This document shows positions 22,150 to 32,628 of a DNA stretch of 64,000 bases, in pieces. Position numbers and translations under genes: made by a program. Positions within the stretch are counted from its first letter, which is position 1, and the number at the start of each line of letters is the position of its first letter. The stretch spans positions 83,467,123 to 83,531,122 of the forward strand of contig CM057825.1 in NCBI GenBank assembly GCA_030068075.1, read 5' to 3'. The notes below the pieces were generated by a model that worked only from the letters and a program-made list of their open reading frames with translations, made no database searches and was not told where the DNA came from. The stretch comes from Paguma larvata. Lineage: Eukaryota; Chordata; Mammalia; Carnivora; Viverridae.

Positions 22150-23130
22150 ATGTTAAATGTTGCGGGGAGCAACAGCAGGGACGATGGAGAAGGACATTCA
22201 TCACATGAAGAAACGGCACATATTGATTTTTCTTCCCACTATAAGAGACAGGTAATACAATTTCATTGCCTATTCAATACGAAAATAGGACTTAATGGAG
22301 TTATGGTTTATGATTTGGCCATTGTGTCATGCTTCCCTTCCAACAATCTCTTCTCCATCTCAGACTCTATCCCACGACCCTAGGTAACGAGATAGCGAGG
22401 TCTGCCCATTTAGGACCAAATGCCATAGGTTCGGCAGAACATGAAACAGATTGTATCAAGGAAATAATGAGAGGGAGACCAGTCTCTACCAGATATTCAC
22501 TTCAAGTAACGTGCCTGAAGAATGCTGGTTACATGCTCACAGGGGCTGTCCCTCAGTAGCACAAAAGAAAAGGCCCCAGAAAATATGGCTAGCAATCTGA
22601 AGGTCATGGCAACTTGAGAATTTATTAGCAGTGACAGGGTTTCTTTCAGGAATGATGTAAGTCTCAAAATAAAAGAGGCGTTGGGTTTGCTTTCCATTTT
22701 TTGGCCTCTTTCCCTGAAACCACTGCTAATATTGTTGGGAAACAATTCTCTGTGGGTCTCTCATTTTCTGCCTATCTTGTGAGCAGAAGCACTGAATTCT
22801 TTTGTTCCTGATGATCTGTGCAAGGATACTTGTGCAGCGAACACTCATGGAAGACAGAGACGGTATCCCCGTCCCAAGTAATGGGCCAGCAAGCTGGTCT
22901 CTCAGTGTGGGACTTTCAAACTCTCCAAGTGCGGGATGTCTATCTTATAATACAACTTAGCTATCCATGTGGATGTCCCCTGGATCACTTAGTAGCACTA
23001 AGAATGGAGGGTTTAGGACACCAAATATGCTGATGTTTATGCTGCTTGCTAAGGTGTGAATAAGAAAATCCTTTGTCTCTGATCTAAATCTCTCTTGCTG
23101 ACTTGGCCTTGAAATGGCCGGGTAAAAACA
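22150..23130. other. Unassigned CpG-bearing segment
   Basis: I cannot name this roughly 1-kb stretch. It keeps more CpGs than most of the nearby sequence (for example 22161-22190, 22374-22402, 22432, 22509, 22838-22873). It has an AATAAA at about 22668 and a 'tgttgcgggga' motif at 22158 that could begin an LTR. No matching terminus or target duplication was found and no ORF has a recognisable domain. Confidence 0.35.
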
Positions 23131-23400
23131 ACAGATGGAAGAGTTGTGGTCATTTACATTCAGTTTTTCTAAGTAAATTTGCTAAATTACAGATTTGTGG
23201 TGCTAGTCACACTTCCTTGCTAGAGATTAGTAATGGCTTTGACTGCTGACCTTTGGTATTGTTGACCTAAAGAAGGAAAAAAATTAATGAAAGAAAGTAT
23301 TTATGGCAAAACTTTGGTTCAATACCAAAAAAATGCTAAGATAATATTCAGTAATTTACAGGTTTGCCTGTGTGGACAAATTATGTTCAAATAAATTTCA

Positions 23401-23950
23401 ATCAACAATAGCCAAATTGTGGAAAGAGCCTAAATGTCCATGAACTGATGAATGGACAAAGACCATGTGGTGTGTGTGTGTGTATATATGTATATACACA
23501 CATACACACATATATACATATGTGTGTATGTGTATATATACACACATATATAATGGAATATTACTCAGCCATCAAAAGGAATAAAATCTTGCCATTTGCA
23601 ACATGAATGGAGCTAGAGAATTTTATGCTAAATGAAATAAGTCAGTCCAATAAAGACAAATATCATATGATTTCACTCATATGTGGAATTTAAGAAACGA
23701 AACAAATGAACATGGGGGGAAAAGGACAGGCAAATGAAGAAACAGACTCTTAATTATAGAGAATAAGCTGATAGTTACTGGAGGGGAGATGGGTGGTGGG
23801 ATAGGCTAAATAGATGATGGGCATTAAGGAGGACACTTTTGGTGATGAGCACTGGGTGTTGTGTGTAAGTGATGAATCACTGAATTCTACACCTGAAACA
23901 TATATTACACTGTATGTTAACTAGCTGGAACTTAAATAAAAACTTGGAAA
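23401..23950 (+). mobile_element. LINE-1 insertion, 5'-truncated, with perfect target duplication
   Basis: The element starts within the end of ORF2 ('atagccaaattgtggaaagagcctaaatgtccatgaactgatgaatgg'). It runs through 'aatggaatattactcagccatcaaaag' and a 3' UTR with 'gagcactgggtgttg' and 'acctgaaacatatattacactgtatgttaac', ending in an A-rich tail. A perfect 12-bp duplication AAATAAATTTCA lies at 23389-23400 and 23951-23962. It is therefore a comparatively recent, dead-on-arrival insertion of about 550 bp. Confidence 0.95.
23469..23555. repeat. Alternating TG/TA purine-pyrimidine tract with palindromes
   Basis: This expanded region lies inside the L1. It has a perfect 16-bp palindrome TGTGTATATATACACA (23529-23544) and a CACACATAT/ATATGTGTG hairpin just upstream. 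It alternates purine and pyrimidine throughout. Confidence 0.9.
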
Positions 23951-23996
23951 AAATAAATTTCATACATAAGTTACTCTGATAGCCCTCCTATAAAGC

Positions 23997-24034
23997 GTGT
24001 GTGTGTGCATGCACACACACACACACACACACAC
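23997..24034. repeat. (GT)n-(CA)n inverted microsatellite
   Basis: A GT run meets a CA run at a central GCATGC. Positions 23997-24022 form a perfect 26-bp palindrome, followed by extra CA units. Confidence 0.95.
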
Positions 24035-24629
24035 ATTTCTAGAAGTTCCCAGGGGATCTCTTTCTTTTGTACTCCATTACTTCTATGCCTACTATCCTCT
24101 GCCATATTCTGTCTCTAACTTACAATTCTTGCCATCCTGACTATTTAGCTCCTCCAGCTCTCTTGATGCAGAACAGTAGTTTTCACTGGTGTTCTTTATC
24201 TCACAAGACACAACAAGCCCCACCAGTGTCCACAATTCAAGAGCCCTTGGCTAGGGTCCAAGTTCCCTGAGAGGGATCTCATACCATGGTGCCGACTGCT
24301 GCTTCTCACTCTGCACGTTAAGTGGCATAGTCCTTTCTGCTGCAAGGTCCATGGAGGAAAGGAAACAGATCTTCTCCTGTGATTCACGCTGTGCTGACTC
24401 CATGCTACCTGGGCAGCAAACTTCTTTCTAGACATATTCGGAACCAAGTTTAAGCATGAACTGCCACGTAGGAACTTTTCTTCTTCTCATCTTCACTGGC
24501 TCTTGGGTCAAGCCCATCATGCATACAGCTTTCTGTTCTCTCTCAGGATCTGTTCTGTCTCACATATCTTGGACCCTCTTCACAACTACTTTTAGAGAGA
24601 GCCAATTTTCCAATGGACCAGCATGCCTA

Positions 24630-24975
24630 GACCCCTATCGGTGCTTGCCCCAGGCATCCGCATGGCTCATTTCTTCACCTCCTTCAAGTATGGCTCAAGA
24701 GTCATCTGGTCAGGGAGACCTTTCCTAACTACCCATTCAAAAATGTTAACATCTATTCCCACCCAGGCTATTCCTTTCTCTGCCTTATTTCACTTCGTTG
24801 CACTGATTACTTCCAAATGTATTATAAAATGGACTTCTTATGTTATTATTGTCTTCTCCTACAGAAGGATAAGTTCCAAAAGAGCAAAAGTTTTTATCTC
24901 TTTAGCTCACTGATATGCTTAGAATGGGGCCCAGCACCCAGCTGGTCCTCAATAAATATTTAAAGAACGAATGAC
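24630..24975 (+). mobile_element. LINE-2 3' end
   Basis: It matches L2 in order: 'ggcatccgcatggctcatttcttcacctccttcaag', 'gggagacctttcctaactacc', 'agttccaaaagagcaaaagtttttatct', and the terminal 'cagcacccagctggtcctcaataaatatttaaagaacgaatgactgaa'. Confidence 0.88.
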
Positions 24976-25655
24976 TGAATCCTAGACTCAGGCCACATGT
25001 GTGATATTCTCCTCTCATATGAATTCCATTGGCCACATTTCCACTAAACCTGACATCCAGTAAATACATTTTGGCTGAAAGCTAGTTGCAGATAATGATG
25101 CAGAGAAGACATGCCCCCCGTGAAGGACCAAGCAGTTGGATAATAATTATGCTGCAGTCTCTTCTGGTTGTCTTTCCCCTTTGAAATGAGGGCACAAAAT
25201 ACAAGAACCTTTCACCTGCCTCTTGTGTTCCTTGCAATGATTAGCCATCTTTAAGTCCATATAGTTCTTATAGCCAATAATACAACTCTCTTAATCCCTT
25301 TCTTTTCTGTTGCCACTTAAAATTCCTTCAGAAATGAATTACGACTATTGAAACTTTAATGTAATTCAAGATATGCAGTTAAACATCATAATGAGCTAGG
25401 ACAGATTTTTGTCTGTGTGTTAACCATGGGGAAAATTAGTGAGAATTTGCCCATTTATTATGTAGGAGTAACAGATCAAAATGAAAAAGAGAGTCTTGAT
25501 TTGGGTTTCACAAATCTATGAGGCAGTCCTGATGGGCAGGTAAATTGCTACACATCTTCAGAAAAGCATTTAGAACACCTCAAATTCGTTTAAAATATTT
25601 ATATATTTGAGTGTGTTCATTTTACTTTTATATATGTAGGTAGAAGCATAGTCTT
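24976..25655. other. Unassigned non-coding sequence
   Basis: No gene or named repeat is visible. Confidence 0.5.
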
Positions 25656-25900
25656 AGAAATGCTATTTATAATGAATAAAAAGTGCAAACAACCTAAATA
25701 TTTGATAATAGGGGAATATCTAAGTAAGTCACATTCTTATTATTCTGTATAATAGACTATTTATTCAGTCACTTAAATTGCGGTTTTTAAAGATCATCTA
25801 ACAAAACTTGTCACAAGAGAACGCTGAAATCTGAACACATTATAAGGCCCACTTTTCAAATGAAGAAAACATACCCATAGAAAAAAACACAATGAATGTT
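25656..25900 (+). mobile_element. Old L1 3'-region fragment
   Basis: The wording 'gcaaacaacctaaatatttgataataggggaatatctaagtaagt' corresponds to the old L1 segment usually reading 'ggaaacaacctaaatgtccaacaataggggaatgg'. The rest is diverged and the ends are approximate. Confidence 0.65.
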
Positions 25901-25942
25901 GAAAATACGTCAGTGGTGACGATTTCGGTCTTCATCCATCTG

Positions 25943-26262
25943 GACTGCTGTTAACCACATGCCACCTACTGGGTGGCGTATAAACAAGGGACATTTGTTT
26001 CTCCCAGGTCTGGAGAAGTCTGAAAGCAGGGTGCCAGCATGATCAGGTAAGGGCCCCCCTCCAGGCTGCAGACTTCCTCACAGGGCACGAGGGCTGAGAG
26101 AGCGCCCTGGGGTTTCTTCTATGAGGGCACTAAGCCCATTCCCAAGGGCTCTGCTCTCATGAGCTAATCACCTCCCCAAACCGTACCTCCTAGTGCCCTC
26201 ACAATGGGAGTTAGGATTTCAATGTATATATTGTGGGGGCACAAACATCCGGACTATAGCAA
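25943..26262 (-). mobile_element. MaLR LTR fragment (MLT1-like), antisense
   Basis: It is the complement of an MLT1-type LTR: 'aacaagggacatttgtttctcccaggtctggagaagtctga', 'gggcactaagcccatt', 'gagctaatcacctccccaaaccgtacctcc', 'gttaggatttcaatgtatatattgtgggggcacaaacat'. It ends at about 26262. Ancient and inactive. Confidence 0.8.
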
Positions 26263-26324
26263 CTTCTGATTGTGGAAATAGAGTATGTATCCTCTTCACA
26301 AGCTCTCACTTGAGTCAGGTGCTA

Positions 26325-26512
26325 TGCTCACTATTTTGATCTGCTATACAGTAAGTATCGTTCTAATATGTTACATATGAGGAAATCAAAGATTTTAAGA
26401 GATGAAATAACTATTTTAGTATCATATGATCAGTCACGGCCGTGTGATATTTGATCCAGAATTTTCTACCTCCATAGCATCTGATTTAAGCACTATGCTC
26501 CATTAAAAACAG
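26325..26512 (-). repeat. MIR SINE (antisense, diverged)
   Basis: The order 'aggtgctatgctcactatttt', 'atatgaggaaatcaaagattttaagagatgaaataac', 'tatttgatccagaattttctacctccatagcatctg' follows the MIR complement. Confidence 0.65.
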
Positions 26513-26529
26513 TTGTTAATGACTCACCA

Positions 26530-26622
26530 TGAGTGAGCTTGATTTTGGCTCAGGTCATGATCCCAGGGCTGTGCGATCAAGACCCACATCAGGCACCATG
26601 CTGAATGTGGAGCCTGCTTGGG

Positions 26623-26674
<52 letters not shown>

Positions 26675-26713
26675 CCTGTGCCCTTCTCCCTGGATCATTC
26701 TCTCTATAAAAAA

Positions 26714-26760
<47 letters not shown>

Positions 26761-26764
26761 AAAT
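26530..26764 (+). mobile_element. CAN-SINE (SINEC), 5'-truncated, with expanded (TC)n and (AAAT)n
   Basis: The head is incomplete ('gagtgagcttgattttggctcaggtcatgatccc'). The body reads 'gaatgtggagcctgcttgggattc', followed by a (TC)n run at 26624-26668 and an (AAAT)n tail at 26711-26764. Both simple repeats arose from the element's own CT stretch and tail. The 63-codon ORF is incidental. Confidence 0.92.
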
Positions 26765-27088
26765 TTAAAAATAAAATTAAACTAATAGTTTGGTAGACTC
26801 TTCCCCTGAATGAAATGTTGGGGACTCTCTTGGCAATTCTCCCAGATACCAGCTAGAAGAGGGTACATTGGTTACTTTAACTAAGACAATCTGCTTCTGA
26901 CAAACCCACCACGGTTTCAATCAAGCATGAAGCTTATCAAATTGTCAAATCAAAAGAAAGGCCATTTTTATCTGAGAAGTGAAACTAAGCAAACCATACA
27001 GAACATACAGAGTCTTTATAACACAAGACATTCAGTTTTAACTTACCTAGTCTAGAAGAAAATCCTAGATCAAAAACTGTTCCTAAAG

Positions 27089-27299
27089 GGGCATCTGGGT
27101 GGCTCAGTGGGTTGAGTGTCAGACTTTGGCTCAGGTCATGATCTCACAGTTTGTGAGTTCGAGCCCTGCATGGGGCTCTGGGCTGACAGCTCAGAGCCTG
27201 AAGCCTGCTTCAGATTCTGTGTCGCCCTCTCTCTCCACCCTTCCTCTGCTCACACTCTGTTTCTCTCTCCCTCAAAATACATAAACATTCAAAAAAATT
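27089..27299 (+). mobile_element. CAN-SINE (SINEC)
   Basis: Complete head ('ggggcatctgggtggctcagtgggttgagtgtc'), B-box-like GTTCGAGCCCT, feliform body 'gggctgacagctcagagcctg', CT stretch and A-rich tail. It is followed by a (CAAAAA)n-like A-rich tract to about 27355. Target duplication is obscured by that tract. Confidence 0.95.
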
Positions 27300-27430
27300 T
27301 TTTTAATTAAAAAAAAAACAAAAGACAAAAACAAAAACAAAAAAAACTAAAAAACTAAAAAGAATTCTAATGTTTTTTAATCTGCCATTTTGTTAACAGA
27401 TAACATCCTCAAGTTAAAAAATAAAGAATG

Positions 27431-27636
27431 GGGGCGCCTGGGTGGCTCAGTCGGTTGGGCGGCCGACTTTTGGCTCAGGTCACCATCTCGCAGTCTGTGG
27501 GCTCGAGCCCCGCGTCGGGCTCTGGAGCCTGGAGCCTGCTTCGGATTCTGTGTCTTCCTCTCTCTCTGCCCTTCTCCTGCTCACACTCTGTCTCTATGTC
27601 TCAAAAATAAATAAACGTTAAAATTTAAAAATAAAG
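27431..27636 (+). mobile_element. Young CAN-SINE (SINEC)
   Basis: This is the least diverged copy in the window. It has 'gggcgcctgggtggctcagtcggttgggcggccgac', keeps the CpGs of 'gctcgagccccgcgtcgggctc', and has an 'aaaaataaataaacgtt' tail. Part of the usual 'gtgctgacagctcagag' segment is deleted. Target duplication AAATAAAGAATG lies at 27419-27430 and 27637-27648. CpG retention implies recent insertion. Confidence 0.96.
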
Positions 27637-28135
27637 AAATAAAGAATGCTCCTAAAATAATGTCTCTTCCCCTGGGGTACCCTCTGGAAGGTAGAAGTCA
27701 GTAATGCAATTAGATATCTAGGGTTATTTCAGCTGCCTGCCAAAATATTGCTCATGACTAGTAAAGTATGCTGAAAAACACCATTACATCAATGACAGAA
27801 AGGGTACAATTGTTCTTGTTTCTGGAATTCTTCTGATGTGAGTCAATTCACTGGGTGGGATTTCATTGGAAAATGACTTTAGGAATGTTTTAAATGAAGG
27901 GAGGACAGAACCGAGCTTTCAAACACAGACATAATGGACAACCATAGAGTCAGACTTCACCCAGCAGATGACAGAGACCAAACTCGAAGTAAAATCTGTA
28001 GCTACAAAAACTCCAGTTTTCTGTGCAATTTTGATTTCTATGAATTTAACATTATTTCTTCTTGACAGCCCAAATAAAAACATTTCACCCTCCATATACA
28101 GGAATACAATTATGTAACTTTGCTTTTCATTTCAG

Positions 28136-28181
28136 ACCTGGAAATGTCAGATTAAAGGCAGAGAGAGAATATGAGCGTATT
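28136..28181 (+). other. Exon-like segment A (unconfirmed)
   Basis: A pyrimidine-rich tract ending in 'ttttcatttcag' precedes it and a consensus donor 'gtaagtatt' follows. After one leading base the 46-bp segment is open for 15 codons (PGNVRLKAEREYERI) and ends in phase 0. That phase is compatible with the open phase-0 frame of segment B at 29018. The peptide was not recognised. Pseudo-exons of this kind occur by chance in introns, so this is a weak call. Confidence 0.2.
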
Positions 28182-28317
28182 GTAAGTATTGTTTTTGTAT
28201 TTACCCCCAAATCCAAAAGGCACTATCCAAATTTGGAATTTGGAGATGCAGAAATAATCTATAATGGAAAAGGACTTTCTGATATATTTTTAAACATTTT
28301 TAGACTCATAGAACTTT

Positions 28318-28514
28318 TTTTAGAGAGAGAAAAAGAGATAAAGTGGGGAAAAGGCAGAGGGAGATGGAGAGAGAGAATCTTAAACAGGCTCCAAGCCCAG
28401 TGCAGAGCTTGACTCAGGGCTGGCTTTGGGGCTCCATTCCACAAACCTGGAAACCATGACCTGAGCTGAAATCAAGAGTTGGACATTAACCGACTGAGCC
28501 ATCCAGGCGCCCCC
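28318..28514 (-). mobile_element. CAN-SINE (SINEC), antisense, with target-site duplication
   Basis: The minus strand starts 'gggcgcctggatggctcagtcggttaatgtccaac' and ends in a CT stretch and A-rich tail. A 16-bp duplication AGACTCATAGAACTTT (28302-28317) and AGACTCATAGACCTTT (28515-28530) differs at one base. Confidence 0.96.
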
Positions 28515-29017
28515 AGACTCATAGACCTTTAAACCCAAACAGAGTATGCCATCATCAAGAAGGCCTCTTCTGCCTGGGCTGGTGATACACTAACTCTCCC
28601 ATAACTCCCTCCAGATGGAGACAAGGTGATCAGTGTGTGAGTATTTGGTGCTGACTGCTAAAACCAGTTCCTCTGTTGAATTTTTATAATTTTATAGGTT
28701 TGGTCTGTCTTTCCAACTAAGTTAAGCTAAAGAGCGATCTTTTATCTGTCTTCACATTGCCCCAAAAGGAATAGTTTCAAGCCTCATCTACAGGGCACAT
28801 TCTCTATTTATTTAATTGAAGATATGTTCAAAATGTGTTTTTTTTTTAATTAAGAAGACGAGCTTCCCATGCCTACATAGACATGTCCCCTATTATTTGG
28901 GGTTAGGACTAGAAAGATACTTATTTAATAAATCTGATAAGTCCCCTAACAGTTAACACAGTAACACGGTAACAAGTTGTTTAGTAATTTTAAAACTTTG
29001 TCTTTTTTCATAAAAGG

Positions 29018-29107
29018 AAATCTTTCTCAGATACCAAACAAACAAGATTGAAACTCTTCCGGTTGAAGTAAATGGAGAAGACGGGATGAAAAAAAGACAA
29101 AAACAGG
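29018..29107 (+). other. Exon-like segment B (unconfirmed)
   Basis: It is preceded by 'ttgtcttttttcataaaag' and followed by 'cag|gtaggg'. The 90-bp segment is open in phase 0 for exactly 30 codons, starting EIFLRYQTNKIETLP and ending GMKKRQKQ. Two CpGs are retained. Segment A would join it in frame. I do not recognise the peptide. It could be a true exon of an unidentified gene, a non-coding exon or coincidence. Confidence 0.25.
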
Positions 29108-29542
29108 TAGGGAGAGGTAGAGAAAGAGAGGAATTGAACCCTAACCAGTTGGTTGTCTCCCCACTATCTATTAAAGGCCACTGGGAACTTAATAGGCACC
29201 TTTGAGTACTGTTTTAAAAGCCACTAGTTTAGTCTGTTGTGTAAAATATTTTAATAAAAAAATCTCTGCTTCTCCCTCTTGCCAACTTAGTGTCAGAAAT
29301 TGAACCCTGTATTTTCAAATTCTATTATAAATCTATGTTGAATAATGAATTGACCAAGCGAATGAATATTTATAACCAAACTGAATGAAATCCTTGTTAT
29401 TGTTATGATATTTGCTCTGGTTGGCTTGAATGGAATATGAAAATCTAAATGTAATCAGAATTAGATAAATGAATAAAGTGAAAAGTATCAACTAAGACTG
29501 CATACCAACCTCTGACTTTTTTTTTTTTTTTTAATTTTACAG

Positions 29543-29765
29543 GGGCACCTAAGTGGCTCAGTTGGTTAAGCTTCTGACTCTGGATTTCAACTCAGGTCAC
29601 GATCTCAGCAGTACAAGGTTGAATCCCACATCCAGGGAAACCTGTCCACACTATCGGCACGGAGCCTACCCGGGATTCTCTCTCTCCCTCTCTGCTCCTC
29701 CCTCACTTGCATGCACACTCACTCTCACTCTCTCTCAAAATAAATAAAGTTTAAAGAAACAAATA
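29543..29765 (+). mobile_element. CAN-SINE (SINEC)
   Basis: The head reads 'ggggcacctaagtggctcagttggttaagcttctgactc', then a diverged body ('cacactatcggcacggagcc'), a CT stretch and an 'aaaataaataaagttt' tail. A short possible duplication around 'attttaca' flanks it. Confidence 0.93.
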
Positions 29766-30554
29766 AATAAAATTTATTTTACAAAGTAAGAATTTGTACA
29801 CATGGCATTCTTTCCTATCTAAGGTAGGAAAATAGGAAATGGATTCCAAGGCATGTATATGTTTCAGTTGCCCTGAATTTATGCCTCCTTTTTTGGTAAT
29901 AATGGCTCAGTTTTTCCTCCTTTGGGAACTACTTCTTCCTTATACATCCATACTTAGCAATCTGTCCATCAAAATGTTCTATGTAGTCCCTACCCACCCA
30001 CCATATGCCCAGCCAAGGTGTGGGCACATTATCTAAGATAGACAAGTCAGATCCTCTGATCCTGAAATATGCAGGTTTCCTGGGATGATGAGATGTAGGA
30101 GCTACACTGTCCACTATGGGGCTATGAGCAGACTCTCCATTAGATTCTGTTACTTGAATTTCTGAGGCATGTTGGTCTAGGGCATTCTGAGCCCTGATTC
30201 CTTGGCCTCTTCGACTGTAGGCTACATCATGTCTTTCCAACAGCATCCTTACTTTACATATGTATTTATTTTTCCTTATTTCTATTTAAGGTAACCAGAG
30301 GCCACTTCCAAAACCCAAGAACCCCAAGGGAGATACATGCCCTAATCACTGATAACATAGACAGGAATTAACTTAAAGAAGCTTAGATCAAACAAGTCAC
30401 GTTTATATGCCACAAGGAAATAGATCCCAAAGTCTCAGCTTGGTGTAAAAGGATTCATCACAATATTTTTACATCTTTTCAAAATTATGCGTAGAGTATC
30501 CTAAGACTCAGTCATATGCAGATGGAAGCCCATAGGTCTGAGATCAGGAGAGCA
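29766..30554. other. Unassigned non-coding sequence
   Basis: A 105-codon minus-strand ORF at 29929-30246 lies here and has no recognisable domain or codon pattern. Confidence 0.5.
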
Positions 30555-30662
30555 ATTCTCTCTACAGTTTGAAGCGAGTTATAAAAACTTTTTGAATCTC
30601 CATTTCCTCATCTGTATAAGGATGAAGTTAAAGTTGAAGATCTAAAAAGCCTCTTCTAATCA
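30555..30662 (+). repeat. MIR SINE fragment
   Basis: The wording 'aactttttgaatctccatttcctcatctgtataaggatgaa' is the central MIR segment. Confidence 0.65.
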
Positions 30663-31074
30663 TGACAAACTATGAATTTTTATGTTTACAAATATATAAT
30701 AATACACAACGACTGTGGATTTTGTTTTTCAGTCCTAAGTCAGCACTCTAAAGGATTCCCTGCTGTATGACTTCAAGGCGGCATTTAAATTTAACCCCAG
30801 ACCCACCCAGGATCAGCCTATGCTGTGGTGTGGACTTCCCTCCAGAGCTTTGTAGAATCTTTTTTTGTGATAGAAATCAGTGCCACTTTCTGTACTCACA
30901 TTTTCCCTTTTCCGTTCTTTTTCTATGGTTGGAAAAAAGATGAGTTATAATTAAAATCAAGAAAATACTGTAAGGACAAATACAATGTATCCTGTTTCTA
31001 TAAAAGGTCATTCTTGCAAGCTATCAAAGCTCTATACAACAAATACCGAATTGATGGTCACAGCCTCCTCTGTA

Positions 31075-31155
31075 GGAATAAAACACAGTGCCCAGTTTAC
31101 AGATGAAGAAACTAAAGAATTTCAGTGGACCATCTCAAATCTGGAACAACAAATT
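31075..31155 (-). repeat. MIR-like fragment (antisense, weak)
   Basis: The 'cccagtttacagatgaagaaactaaag' segment matches the complement of the MIR core. The rest is too diverged to define. Confidence 0.45.
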
Positions 31156-31675
31156 CAGAGCACATCCATTTTAGGACATCGTGTGTCAGAGTGCCCAATT
31201 AGCTCAGTTAGTTGTAGATTATTTTAATGTTGACCTAGAAATATGTGTAATACATTTATAATGAAAACAAAGTGAGAGACATATTCAAACAGTTAAGAGT
31301 CAATCCTAAAACAAATAGCTATTACAGTGGTTTTCCAAATAAGTTCTTTGGTGACTAGTTGATGACCTCTGTGAAACTCACATGTAAGCGTAGCAAGTCT
31401 AATTTACTGTGCAATTATAGAAAACTGGAACAGAGTCTTCACTTAAGACCAAGTTATACATACTAATAAACCAAAGCTGGTAAGTGATGATCAAAACAAT
31501 GACTTCATGTCACTCACTTAAACTAGAAACATACTTCCCACCGTCACCACTACCATGTTTCCCAGAACAGTGTCTTTAGCTAGACTAGCCCAGAATAAGA
31601 GAGGAAGCTTACAACACTCACTCAGTAGACAATGCCTATTTGACAGGCAATCATCCACTCTTATTTATTCAAAAA

Positions 31676-31738
31676 AATAACTATTCCATGTGCCAGGCAG
31701 TATGCTATTCACTTCATCAGATTACTCATCCATGAATC
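31676..31738 (-). repeat. MIR/L2-type fragment (antisense, weak)
   Basis: 'tgtgccaggcagtatgctattcacttcatcagatta' matches the shared MIR/L2 terminal motif in complement. Only about 60 bp is visible. Confidence 0.45.
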
Positions 31739-32257
31739 TTTAGAACTCATTCTCTCTACTTGGAGAGCCTAAGGAGCCCAGAAGAATGTCAAGCAATAAA
31801 GGAACTGGAAGCTCTTTCCTAACCTGTGTAACGGTAAACCTTCTTGCCTTTTTCCCTTTAATTATTTGGTGAAAAGAGTGAATTTCCCCAGAAGGATAGT
31901 CATCAGTCACTGGTGACAGATTCCTATGGAAAGTGCTCATGACATCCAGGCCAGCAGACCTGATAGAGTCCCAGCTGACGATCTCCTGAATGCCACTGGG
32001 CTTCCAAAATATCACTTAGGAGACACAACACTCACGGGCATCCACCAACAAGGAAATACTCTTCCTGGCCCTGAATACAAGGGACAAATATAGGCCCCCC
32101 CTTCAGGTGTGTGGAGGGAAGGGAAGGACTACTTTTTACCACCTGCCCTTCATAGGGCACTAAATAAGTCCCTTTTGACCTCATATCTTAATTTTCCAAA
32201 GTCCCCTGTTCAGTTAGTTTTCCTGACCACCTATCAAAAAACTGAAACCACCAAATG
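31739..32257. other. Unassigned non-coding sequence
   Basis: A 91-codon minus-strand ORF (31740-32015) has no recognisable domain. Confidence 0.5.
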
Positions 32258-32273
32258 ATATACCATATATTTT

Positions 32274-32567
32274 TCTAAGTTTGTTTGTTGAAATGAAAGA
32301 AGGAAGGAAGGAAGGAAGGAAGGGAGGGAGGGAGGGAGGGAGGGAGGGAGGGAGGAGGGAGGGAGGGAGGGAGGAAGGAAGGAAGAAAGAAAGAAAAAGG
32401 AAGGAAGGAAGAAAGAAAAAGGAAGGAAGGAAGGAAGGAAGGAAGGAAGGAAGGAAGGAAGGAAGGAAGGAAGGAGGAGAGAGAGAGAGAGAGGGAGAGA
32501 AAGAAAGAAAGAAAGAAAGGAAGGAAGGAAGGAAGGAAGGAAGGAAGGAAGGAAGGAAGGAAGGAAA

Positions 32568-32628
<61 letters not shown>

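Noticed and set aside
22158..22800. Endogenous retroviral LTR
   Set aside because: Only a TG start-like motif and an AATAAA were seen; no matching CA end, duplication, primer-binding site or internal region could be shown.
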